Shown: in pieces, positions 25,244-32,256 of the stretch | Layout: each line of letters starts with the position of its first letter | Position numbering within the stretch: position 1 is the stretch's first letter | Source of the DNA: Thiomicrospira sp. | GTDB lineage: Bacteria; Pseudomonadota; Gammaproteobacteria; Thiomicrospirales; Thiomicrospiraceae | Direction of reading: 5' to 3' | DNA length: 32,256 nucleotides | Assembly: GCF_014859555.1 (NCBI RefSeq) | Contig: NZ_JACUTY010000019.1 | Coordinates: 1 to 32,256 of the forward strand | The notes under the pieces: model-generated | Database searches by the model: none | What the model was told of the DNA's origin: nothing | The model's input: only the letters and a program-made list of their open reading frames with translations | Translations under genes and position numbers: made by a program

Positions 25244-25783
25244 ATGACAAAAATTATTGTGCTGGATCGAGATGGTGTGATCAATGAAGATTCCGATAAT
25301 TTCATTAAATCCGCTGACGAATGGCAACCGATAGAGGGAAGTTTAGAAGCCATTACACGCTTATATAAAGCAGGTTGGACGGTGGCGGTGGCGACCAATC
25401 AATCCGGAATTAAACGTGGTTACTATGATCGAAGCACACTCAGTCAAATGCATATCAAAATGCAACACTTGTTACGTAAGCAAGGCGGTCGAGTAGATTG
25501 GTTAAGTTATTCGCCTTATTTAAATGATTGCGGTTCGGTGTGTCGCAAACCCTTAGATGGAATGTTACGGGCGATTGAACTGCGCTATGATTGTGACTTG
25601 AAAGGCATGCCAATGGTGGGTGACAGCTTAGCTGATATTAAGGCAGCCCAAATGCTGGGATTACAACCGTTTTTAGTTCGTACCGGCAAAGGCGAGCGTA
25701 GCTTAGCCTCGGGCGATAAATGTTTGCAAAACGTCCCTGTTTATGCGAACTTATACGAATTCGTTAAGGAGTGGCTAGCTTGA
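25244..25783 (+). CDS. gmhB: GmhB-like heptose bisphosphate phosphatase with altered zinc loop
   Basis: A 179-residue HAD phosphatase resembling GmhB, which removes the 7-phosphate of heptose-1,7-bisphosphate in lipopolysaccharide core synthesis. The nucleophile motif D-R-D-G-V-I-N (Asp8, Asp10), A-T-N-Q-S-G and the late G-D-S-L-A-D-I motif are intact. The zinc loop of typical GmhB (C-P-H then C-x-C-R-K-P) is degenerate: it reads Y-S-P, then C-G-S-V-C-R-K-P. An ATG at 25223 is possible, but alignment favours 25244. glyQ-glyS-gmhB-plsC order matches that known in Pseudomonas. Confidence 0.82.
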   Translation: MTKIIVLDRDGVINEDSDNFIKSADEWQPIEGSLEAITRLYKAGWTVAVATNQSGIKRGYYDRSTLSQMHIKMQHLLRKQGGRVDWLSYSPYLNDCGSVCRKPLDGMLRAIELRYDCDLKGMPMVGDSLADIKAAQMLGLQPFLVRTGKGERSLASGDKCLQNVPVYANLYEFVKEWLA

Positions 25784-26496
25784 AGTTTCTATTGTTATTT
25801 CGTTCACTATCTTTTGAAGTTGGACGTGCGGTTTTAATTTTATTTTTTGGCCTGATAGCCCAGCTTTTATGGGTAACACCAGTAAGGGTGCGTTATGCGT
25901 TTTTGCAAAACTGGACAGGACTCACACTTTGGTGGTTAAAAGTGACCTGTGGTCTGACTTATCGTGTACACGGAAAAGAACATATTGATACCAGCCAGCC
26001 CAGCATTATTATGTCGCACCACGAATCCGCTTGGGAGACCATTGCGATTCAGCGCGTGTTCCCGCGTCAAAATTATGTGTTAAAAAAAGAAATTCTGCAG
26101 ATTCCGATTTTTGGTTGGACCATGGCGATGTTAAAACCGATTGCGATTGATCGAAAAGCCGGACGTCAAGCATTAAAACAATTGATTGAGCAAGGACGCT
26201 CTCAGCTGCTTGAACGGCGCGATTGGGTAGTGATTTTTCCTGAAGGCACTCGTGTACCAAGCGGCACTACCGGTAAAATTAACAAGGGTGCGGCGATGCT
26301 GGCTAAGGAAACTAAGGTACCAGTTTATCTAGTTGCCCACAATGCGGGCCAGTTTTGGCCTAAAAATAGCTTAATCAGAAAACCGGGGGTTATTGATATG
26401 TATATTAGCCCACCTTTAGATACAACCAATATGAGCGTAGAAGAAATTAATCAAGCCGCGCTAAATTGGTATCGATCACATCAAACACCCATTTAA
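25780..26496 (+). CDS. 1-acyl-glycerol-3-phosphate acyltransferase (PlsC family)
   Basis: A 238-residue membrane-associated acyltransferase that makes phosphatidic acid from lysophosphatidic acid. An N-terminal membrane helix spans about residues 15-35. The catalytic motif I is H-H-E-S-A-W-E, with glutamate in place of the usual aspartate, a known variant in this subfamily. Motif III F-P-E-G-T-R is intact. The preferred start is TTG at 25780, overlapping the gmhB stop as TTGA, eight bases after AAGGAG; a GTG at 25771 would overlap that ribosome site. Confidence 0.9.
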   Translation: MKFLLLFRSLSFEVGRAVLILFFGLIAQLLWVTPVRVRYAFLQNWTGLTLWWLKVTCGLTYRVHGKEHIDTSQPSIIMSHHESAWETIAIQRVFPRQNYVLKKEILQIPIFGWTMAMLKPIAIDRKAGRQALKQLIEQGRSQLLERRDWVVIFPEGTRVPSGTTGKINKGAAMLAKETKVPVYLVAHNAGQFWPKNSLIRKPGVIDMYISPPLDTTNMSVEEINQAALNWYRSHQTPI

Positions 26497-26516
26497 CAGA
26501 AAAATAAGGTTACATC

Positions 26517-27341
26517 ATGAGTAGATCCGCCACCATTCTGGGTTTGTTATTTGGCTTAATCATTGTGCTGTTAAGTATGGTGGATAAGGACAGCGGTCAA
26601 ATTATCGGTTCGTTCTTTAACTGGCAAGGTTTATTGGTTGTTTTGGGTGGAACCTTTGCGGCGGTGCTGGTCAATTATCCTTTGAATATGTTAGGTTGCG
26701 TGTTTCGAGGTTTTGCAAAGATTGTGGTATCTGAGCCGAGTCGGGTCGATCGTATTATTCATGAAGTTGAACGTTTGAGCCATATTTCACATAAGCAGGG
26801 ATTATTAAGTCTTGAACGAGAAATTGATAATGTAGAAGATGAATTTTTAAGATTTTCCTTAACTGAGATGATGGTTTATCAAGATCAAAGTCAACTGCTC
26901 GCCAGTGTGAATAACCGTCAGTACAATACACAACTTCGCCATATGCAGTGCCAAGAGCTGTTTAATAACATGGCTTCATATTCTCCAGCATTCGGCATGA
27001 TGGGGACGGTGATGGGGTTGATTATAATGATGACCTCCCATGTTGGCGGTGTAGGTGGTGATGTATACGAAGGTGGCTCTGAAGACATGTTGGCTGGCTT
27101 GTTAGCCGGCATGGGCTTGGCTCTAGTCACCACCTTTTATGGCGTGTTGTTTGCGAACCTCATTTATATTCCTGTGGCGGGTAAATTAAAGGTTTTGTCT
27201 GAAGCTGAAACCCTAAAAAATGAAGTAATTATTCGTGGGGTAGTCGGTCTGAAATTAGGTCAGTCTCCCATGTTAGTGATGGAGAGTATGCTCAGTTTTG
27301 TAAATGAAAAAACCAAAGAACGGCTTGAAAACCATCGTTAG
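26517..27341 (+). CDS. motA: MotA-family stator proton-channel subunit
   Basis: A 274-residue four-helix stator protein. It has the channel prolines in S-P-A-F-G-M-M-G-T and F-A-N-L-I-Y-I-P-V. Its cytoplasmic loop has Q-G-L-L-S-L-E-R-E-I; Glu100 matches E. coli MotA Glu98, while the Arg90 position appears to be His92, with Lys93 next to it. AAGG lies seven bases before the ATG. It is followed by two MotB genes, so it may pair with either. Confidence 0.9.
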   Translation: MSRSATILGLLFGLIIVLLSMVDKDSGQIIGSFFNWQGLLVVLGGTFAAVLVNYPLNMLGCVFRGFAKIVVSEPSRVDRIIHEVERLSHISHKQGLLSLEREIDNVEDEFLRFSLTEMMVYQDQSQLLASVNNRQYNTQLRHMQCQELFNNMASYSPAFGMMGTVMGLIIMMTSHVGGVGGDVYEGGSEDMLAGLLAGMGLALVTTFYGVLFANLIYIPVAGKLKVLSEAETLKNEVIIRGVVGLKLGQSPMLVMESMLSFVNEKTKERLENHR

Positions 27342-27365
27342 TCATGAGCTATTTAGGAGGCTGAC

Positions 27366-28109
27366 ATGTCGGTAAAACCTAATTCTGCAATGATTACACA
27401 TGAACAGCTTCAGATCAGTTCTTTTAAACGCAATCGCGTTTGGATGATGACGTTTGCCGATGTGTTCACAGCTTTGCTCACGTTTTTTGTGTTAATTATG
27501 ACCATTTCAGAAATGGAAACGATTCCACCGAAACGGGCTTACCAAAAAATTATGACGGGGTTGCATAACGAAGTGCGCGACATTAAACATCGCGATAGTT
27601 TAGCTTGGATGCTGGTCGAAAATACCTATGCAAAAGGCATTCGTATTACGATTGATTCTGAACTGTTTGCCACCGCACCATTGTTTGCCCCGGCTAGGGC
27701 AGATCTAAATCCACGTTATTTTCCCTATTTAAATGAACTTTCTCGAGTCTTGGATGAACTAAAGCTGGATGAGATCAATCAGCGTTATGAGCGCTGGGTC
27801 AAAATGATCGAACAGGCAGGGTTTGAGATGACCTTTACTATGAGCGTGGAAGGTCATACCGACGCGATTCCTTTAGCCTCCGGCGCACGTTATCGAGATA
27901 ATATAGAATTGAGTACACACCGTGCTTTTGAGTTAATGCAGTATTTACAGGCTCGGGTTGATTTGGAACCAAAGGTTTATTCGATGGCGGGTTACGGCAG
28001 TTTCCACCCAATTACTGACAACCCAAACGATGCTGAAAACCGCCGAATTGAGTTGTACCTGGTGCCGCAAATGGTTGATCCGATTCCCTTACTGGAGTCG
28101 GAGTTGTGA
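27366..28109 (+). CDS. MotB-like stator protein, first copy
   Basis: A 247-residue protein with one N-terminal membrane helix (about 28-46) containing the proton-accepting Asp32 in T-F-A-D-V-F-T-A-L-L-T-F-F. A linker and an OmpA-type peptidoglycan-binding domain follow (V-E-G-H-T-D-A-I-P near 160, N-R-R-I-E near 230). A strong AGGAGG five bases before the ATG supports the start. The stop overlaps the GTG of the second copy (GTGA). Confidence 0.9.
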   Translation: MSVKPNSAMITHEQLQISSFKRNRVWMMTFADVFTALLTFFVLIMTISEMETIPPKRAYQKIMTGLHNEVRDIKHRDSLAWMLVENTYAKGIRITIDSELFATAPLFAPARADLNPRYFPYLNELSRVLDELKLDEINQRYERWVKMIEQAGFEMTFTMSVEGHTDAIPLASGARYRDNIELSTHRAFELMQYLQARVDLEPKVYSMAGYGSFHPITDNPNDAENRRIELYLVPQMVDPIPLLESEL

Positions 28110-28780
28110 GCGCGGCCTCTCTTAAAGCCCGAAGTAGCTGGCTGTTATCCTTTGCGGATGTGGTGACGTTATTGATCACGTTTTTTATTATGATGTTGGC
28201 GCTTAATCATACTGAGATTTCACGTATTCAAAATTGGGCCGATGATCAGTTGGATCAAAGTTACCAAACGCTGTTAGAAGGCGTGCAAAACAATAATTTG
28301 CATTACATTAATGTGAATCGTAATACACAGGGTATCTTTTTATCGATCTCTCACCCTGAAGCCTTTGAGCGGGGCGGGTTTGAAGTATCACCAGGCCTGG
28401 CGGCGGAATTGTCGCAGGTGTCCGGTATGCTGTCAGGGATTGCCTTATTTAATGCGCATAAAACCGAGCTGGGGCGACGTATTATTGAAGAAGCGGACCG
28501 CGATGGTATGGCTTGGCGTGTTGAGGTGGTGGTGGAAGGCCATACCGATAATGACCCGATTCCTAGTGGTTCAATTTTACGTAATAACTGGTTTTTGAGT
28601 ACCATGCGTGCGCAAAATGTGATGCAACTATTACATCAGAATTCAGGCCTGCGTAATGATTACTTTTCGGTGGCCGGGTTTGGTGAACATCGTCCGGTCG
28701 CGAGTAATGAAACCTTAGAAGGTAAAGGCCAAAACCGCCGGGTTAATGTCGTGATTAATGCAGGGTTTACTCGCAAATAA
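28106..28780 (+). CDS. MotB-like stator protein, second copy
   Basis: A 224-residue protein with one N-terminal helix (about 11-34) carrying Asp18 in S-F-A-D-V-V-T-L-L-I-T-F-F, and a C-terminal OmpA-like domain (V-E-G-H-T-D-N-D-P, N-R-R-V-N). It is clearly distinct in sequence from the copy before it. The GTG start overlaps the preceding stop by four bases, so equal translation is likely. A one-mismatch iterated palindrome encodes S-P-G-L-A near residue 97. Confidence 0.88.
   Translation: MSAASLKARSSWLLSFADVVTLLITFFIMMLALNHTEISRIQNWADDQLDQSYQTLLEGVQNNNLHYINVNRNTQGIFLSISHPEAFERGGFEVSPGLAAELSQVSGMLSGIALFNAHKTELGRRIIEEADRDGMAWRVEVVVEGHTDNDPIPSGSILRNNWFLSTMRAQNVMQLLHQNSGLRNDYFSVAGFGEHRPVASNETLEGKGQNRRVNVVINAGFTRK
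28391..28400. repeat. Iterated palindrome, near-copy in second motB
   Basis: CCAGGCCTGG with ACCAGGCCTGGC context: 11 of 12 core bases match (28390-28401). Read as Pro-Gly-Leu. Confidence 0.85.
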
Positions 28781-28824
28781 GCGGGTTATGGCTATAAAGA
28801 TTTCGCCACAAAATCAGCTAAGAC

Positions 28825-30579
28825 CTAAGACCTGTGTGTTAAGCTCAGTTGTACGCTGGTTTTAAAACGTTCCGATTCAGTACGTAAGTTACGCTCTAGG
28901 TTTTGCAGATCGTTCGCTAGCAAAGTGTTGTTTTGTACCAGTTTGTTGTTTTGTTGAATCGCTTCATCCAGTTGGTTAACGGATTGATTGACTTGGCTAA
29001 TCGCTTCGGCCTGTTCGCCTGAACTCACGGCAATTTCACTCACAATATCATTCACACTTTGCATGCTTTGAAAAATCGCTTCAAAAGCTTGCTGTGTATT
29101 TTCAAGTTTATTGGCGCCTTGATTAACCTGTTGCACCACTTGTTCAATTAGGTGACGAATATTGGTGGAGGCTTCGGCTGAACGTTGCGCTAATTGGCGT
29201 ACTTCGCTGGCCACTACTGCAAAACCTCGGCCTTGTTCACCTGCTCGTGCGGCTTCCACTGACGCGTTTAACGCTAATAAATTAGTCTGGAAAGCAATGC
29301 TATCAATCAAGCTAACAATATCGTTAATTTTTTTACTGGAGTCTTGAATAGAGTGCATGCTATCGACGGATTCTTGCATGACATTGCGACCCTGCTCGGT
29401 TTGTTCACGGGCATGTAGCGTAAGTTGGTTAGCCTGGCGTGCGTGATCGGCCACCTGCTGAATACAAATCGTAATTTGCTCTAGTGAACGTGCACTATGT
29501 TCAGCCGATAAAGTTTGTTGACGTGTACGTTCCTCAAGCGATTGGTTGCTCGAAACAATTTCAAAAACATTCTTTTCCATGGCTTGCGTGCTGTTTTTAA
29601 CACCGGTCATTGCATGGCTAAGCTGTGTCATGGCCGAGTTTAAATGGGTTTTTAAGCGTTCCATTTCACCGCTAAATTGGCCCTGGATTTGGTGGGAAAG
29701 ATCACCATCCGCTAACGCATCAATCGCCACAAAAATGCCCGATAAGCCTTGCTCAAGTGTATTCATGGCTTGGTTGGTATGATTGATTAACTGGGCTAGC
29801 TGACCCTTGCCCTCTATCTCGATGCGAGCACTTAAGTGACATTTAGAGACTCCTGACATAACTTGGTTAATTTGCTGAACCACTTCGTCTAGGCTTTGCA
29901 TCGCATCATCTACTTCTAAACGCAATTGACCTTCAACCGACTGATCCATGCGTTGATCAAAGGCTCCTTGGGATAAGGCGGAGGCGATGGATTGAAGGGA
30001 TTGCATGGTGCGTTCTAAGCTTGAAATTGCATCATTCACGTAATTTTTAAACACCAATAAGTCACCCCCCACATTGGCACTGAGTCGTTGGGTATAATCG
30101 CCTTTGGCTACTTTGGATAGGCTAGCATTAGTTTGATCAAATACCGATTTTAGGTTTTGGGTTAAACCGTTAAAAGCGCTAATCACCGCACCCATTTCAT
30201 CTTGGTAACTGACCGGTAAGGTTTTTGAGAAGTCATTGGTGCGGGTAATTTCCTCGATGCCTTTTTGCATCGCGGCTAATGGTCGTGCGATTTTGCCAAT
30301 TAAGGTGGCGACCATTAAAGCTAAAAACAGTGACATTGTAATCAGTACGGCCAAAATAAAAAAATCGAGGCTAAACAGTAAATGTTGAAGTGTTGGATCA
30401 ATCACCAGGCCTGGTTGATCAATTAATTGTTGTTCAACCACTTGCTGTAGCTGGTTCTTGAGGTATAGAAATACGCTGGTGAAAAAGATGCCGGCGAATA
30501 CCATTAAAATCAGTAATAAACGAATTAAACTCGCGATTTTAAGACGGCTCCAGTAAGGAGCTTGAGCGGGTTTTTTCAT
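28825..30579 (-). CDS. Methyl-accepting chemotaxis protein with tandem HAMP units
   Basis: A 584-residue receptor. Two membrane helices (about 19-40 and 69-94) flank a short periplasmic segment of under 30 residues, so there is no periplasmic sensor domain. A canonical HAMP (about 92-145) is followed by roughly four more HAMP-like units up to residue 326 (repeats of G-D-Y/G-A-F/G-D-L type). The signalling hairpin has [17 protein letters not shown]. No C-terminal CheR pentapeptide is seen. The frame is open to a TTG at 30609; the ATG at 30579 is preferred. A palindrome in the periplasmic segment encodes P-G-L-V. Confidence 0.92.
   Translation of the reverse strand: MKKPAQAPYWSRLKIASLIRLLLILMVFAGIFFTSVFLYLKNQLQQVVEQQLIDQPGLVIDPTLQHLLFSLDFFILAVLITMSLFLALMVATLIGKIARPLAAMQKGIEEITRTNDFSKTLPVSYQDEMGAVISAFNGLTQNLKSVFDQTNASLSKVAKGDYTQRLSANVGGDLLVFKNYVNDAISSLERTMQSLQSIASALSQGAFDQRMDQSVEGQLRLEVDDAMQSLDEVVQQINQVMSGVSKCHLSARIEIEGKGQLAQLINHTNQAMNTLEQGLSGIFVAIDALADGDLSHQIQGQFSGEMERLKTHLNSAMTQLSHAMTGVKNSTQAMEKNVFEIVSSNQSLEERTRQQTLSAEHSARSLEQITICIQQVADHARQANQLTLHAREQTEQGRNVMQESVDSMHSIQDSSKKINDIVSLIDSIAFQTNLLALNASVEAARAGEQGRGFAVVASEVRQLAQRSAEASTNIRHLIEQVVQQVNQGANKLENTQQAFEAIFQSMQSVNDIVSEIAVSSGEQAEAISQVNQSVNQLDEAIQQNNKLVQNNTLLANDLQNLERNLRTESERFKTSVQLSLTHRS
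30404..30415. repeat. Iterated palindrome, copy in chemotaxis gene (PGLV frame)
   Basis: A perfect 12-base core read on the minus strand as Pro-Gly-Leu-Val in the periplasmic loop. An outer GATCA/TGATC pair makes an imperfect larger inverted repeat. Confidence 0.95.
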
Positions 30580-30685
30580 AATAGTTTTTCTCAAAAAATA
30601 CTGAGGCAATCATACTCTTATCGAAACCAGTATGTAAAGAGCAAAGCATTTTGTCTAATCCAAATATGGTTGATCAAAGAAGTGG

Positions 30686-31372
30686 TTAGGGTTTGTCGAG
30701 TGACCAGTTAATGGGCGTAATTTTGTGTTGGGTTAGATAGGCATTGGTTTGGGAGAAAGGTCGGCTACCAAAAAAACCGCGATGTGCTGATAGGGGTGAC
30801 GGGTGAGGGCTTTGAATCACCAAGTGACGATCACGATCGATAAACGCGCCTTTTTTTTGAGCATAAGCGCCCCATAAAATAAACACGAGATTCGATCTAT
30901 GCTGGTTAAGTTGGTGAATAATGGCGTCGGTAAATTGTTCCCAGCCGTGTTTTTGGTGAGAGTTGGATTGATTGGCCTCAACCGTCAATACCGCGTTAAG
31001 CAGCAATACGCCTTGTTTTGCCCAGGGCAATAAATACCCACAACGGGAATTATCGACTTTTAGGTCGGCGAGCAATTCTTTATTAATATTAAGCAGGGAT
31101 TTCGGTAAAGGCTTAACATCCGGCAATACTGAGAAACTTAACCCATGCGCATGGCCGGGCGTGGGGTAGGGGTCTTGTCCGAGGATAACCACTTTTACCA
31201 GCTCAAATGGTGTGCTATTGAGCGCGTTAAACCATTCAGATGATTTAGGTAAAATAGGTTTGCCGGCTTGTTTTTCGGCTGACAAAAACGCGCGAAGTTT
31301 GTGCATATAGGCTTTGTCAAACTCCGCCTGTAAGGGCGTCAACCAGCTGGGTTCAAGTTGAATGTCGGGCAT
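30686..31372 (-). CDS. ung: Uracil-DNA glycosylase
   Basis: A 228-residue DNA-repair enzyme that removes uracil from DNA. Catalytic motif G-Q-D-P-Y with Asp67 near the N-terminus, and H-P-S-P-L-S-A-H-R-G-F, the DNA-intercalation loop with its histidine, are intact. The residue after the tyrosine is proline rather than the histidine of E. coli. The start is the ATG at 31372, five bases after the pdxH stop; an in-frame ATG at 31405 lies inside pdxH and would add residues unlike the family. Confidence 0.95.
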   Translation of the reverse strand: MPDIQLEPSWLTPLQAEFDKAYMHKLRAFLSAEKQAGKPILPKSSEWFNALNSTPFELVKVVILGQDPYPTPGHAHGLSFSVLPDVKPLPKSLLNINKELLADLKVDNSRCGYLLPWAKQGVLLLNAVLTVEANQSNSHQKHGWEQFTDAIIHQLNQHRSNLVFILWGAYAQKKGAFIDRDRHLVIQSPHPSPLSAHRGFFGSRPFSQTNAYLTQHKITPINWSLDKP

Positions 31373-31377
31373 GAAAC

Positions 31378-32031
31378 TTATGGTGATAGCCTCACGGAAG
31401 ACCATGCCTGCGGATCGGTAGGGTGGATTGAGAACTGTAAACGATCATGTAAACGGTTAGGGCGACCTTGCCAGAATTCAAACCGCTTGGCGAGTAAACG
31501 ATAACCGCCCCAGGTCTCTGGTCGAGGTACTGTTTTTCCGGCGAAATCAGTTTTGGCTTTTTCCAAACGCTGTTCTAGCACTTGGCGATTTTCAACCGTC
31601 TGACTTTGACGAGAAATGAAAGCACTTAACTGACTGTCGATCGGTCGACTGTGAAAGTAACGTTCAGAATCTTCAGGTTTAATTTTTTCCACCAAGCCTT
31701 CTATGCGAATTTGACGTTCAAGTTGAGGCCAAAAAAAATTGAGAGCCGCACGTTTAGAGGTAATTAATTCACGCCCCTTCGCACTTTCATAATGGGTGTA
31801 AAACACAAAACCATCGCGATCAAACGCCTTAAGCAGCACAATACGTGCATGCGGCTGCTGGGTTGCATCCACGGTGGCTAATGTCATGGCAGTGGGTTCG
31901 GCGACCTTGTTTTCAAAGGCTTCATCCATCCATTGCTGAAACAGTTCATAAGGATTGTATTTTAAAAAATCATCACTTAATTCACCCATTTGGTAATTTA
32001 ACCGATGGTCGTGATAGTCGCGGTTAGGCAT
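31378..32031 (-). CDS. pdxH: Pyridoxamine 5'-phosphate oxidase
   Basis: A 217-residue FMN enzyme making pyridoxal phosphate (vitamin B6). It aligns along its length with E. coli PdxH: P-T-A-M-T-L-A-T-V-D, R-I-V-L-L-K, Y-F-H-S-R-P, and the C-terminal E-F-W-Q-G-R-P-N-R-L-H-D-R. It ends R-L-S-P, near the family's R-L-A-P. The ATG has a weak AGAGA upstream. It forms an operon with ung. Confidence 0.96.
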   Translation of the reverse strand: MPNRDYHDHRLNYQMGELSDDFLKYNPYELFQQWMDEAFENKVAEPTAMTLATVDATQQPHARIVLLKAFDRDGFVFYTHYESAKGRELITSKRAALNFFWPQLERQIRIEGLVEKIKPEDSERYFHSRPIDSQLSAFISRQSQTVENRQVLEQRLEKAKTDFAGKTVPRPETWGGYRLLAKRFEFWQGRPNRLHDRLQFSIHPTDPQAWSSVRLSP

Positions 32032-32125
32032 GCTGTCAGTCTCTATTAGTTATCGAACATAACAGCATAATAAACGTCATCGCATTTTATTTCTATGGTT
32101 GTTAGGCAAAAAGAAGGGTTTTTAA

Positions 32126-32230
32126 ATGCGTTATTCAAACGCTTTATCAAGCGGATTTTTAACAATGCTTTACTTTAAGCTGAGACTCACCAATAATATG
32201 GTTTGGGCACCTCGATTAACCCCTGGTTGA
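32126..32230 (+). CDS. Possible 34-residue small protein
   Basis: An ATG-to-TGA frame encoding 34 residues (M-R-Y-S-N-A-L-S-S-G-F-L start), with a good AGAAGGG seven bases upstream. No homologue is recognised and the sequence is not clearly membrane-spanning. It may be a real small gene upstream of pdxH on the opposite strand, or chance. Confidence 0.22.
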   Translation: MRYSNALSSGFLTMLYFKLRLTNNMVWAPRLTPG

Positions 32231-32256
32231 TTCTGCGGGACTTAAAGGTCACTTAT

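Noticed and set aside
26517-28780. MotA/MotB pair as part of a Zorya-type phage-defence locus
   Set aside because: No ZorC, ZorD or ZorE-like gene follows and the proteins look like ordinary stator subunits.
32187-32252. Minus-strand frame ending V-P-K-P-Y-Y-W that looked like the 3' end of a gene
   Set aside because: An in-frame stop lies only 21 codons upstream within the window, so it is a short chance frame.

Overview
The window is a compact, gene-dense stretch of a gammaproteobacterial chromosome of moderate GC content. The gene set fits a marine sulfur-oxidising relative of Thiomicrospira/Hydrogenovibrio/Thiomicrorhabdus: class Ia nrdAB, a 7-Fe ferredoxin, a TusA-type sulfur carrier, an Mrp/Mbh-like antiporter operon followed by a DUF389 protein, glyQS-gmhB-plsC, and motility and chemotaxis genes. 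The genus is inferred from protein flavour, not shown. No rRNA, tRNA, CRISPR array, insertion sequence or prophage was seen.

Layout. 1-332: AT-rich, no secure gene. 333-3143: an FAD-dependent oxidoreductase (-), 7-Fe ferredoxin (+) and an unknown membrane protein (-). 3144-3488: intergenic, with a strong hairpin, a G8 tract and a possible 30-aa peptide. 3489-12457 (+): eight tightly coupled genes in Mbh-like order (mrpE-F-G-AB-C-D-D-D), then a DUF389 membrane protein. 12548-16075 (-): nrdA then nrdB, with two NrdR boxes and a DnaA box upstream of nrdA and a perfect 7-1-7 Fur-type palindrome directly upstream of nrdB. 16582-17616 (-): a GGDEF protein. 17782-19046 (+): a ModE-type DNA-binding protein and a TorF-family outer-membrane protein. 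19257-22013 (-): tusA, then an M23 peptidoglycan peptidase overlapping anmK. 22145-26496 (+): glyQ-glyS-gmhB-plsC. 26517-28780 (+): one MotA followed by two different MotB proteins. 28825-32031 (-): a multi-HAMP chemotaxis receptor, then pdxH-ung.

The most striking signal is a perfect palindromic word, ACCAGGCCTGGT, present 12 times exactly and twice with one mismatch, where base composition predicts far fewer than one copy. Some copies extend to 16-24 bp of perfect symmetry. Five of the 14 lie just 3' of stop codons, one forming the glyS terminator. Nine lie inside unrelated genes, where the same DNA writes HQAW/NQAW or PGL into non-homologous proteins. This looks like selection on DNA (a highly iterated palindrome, uptake-type signal, protein-binding site or methylation target) and is the best candidate here for an undescribed system.
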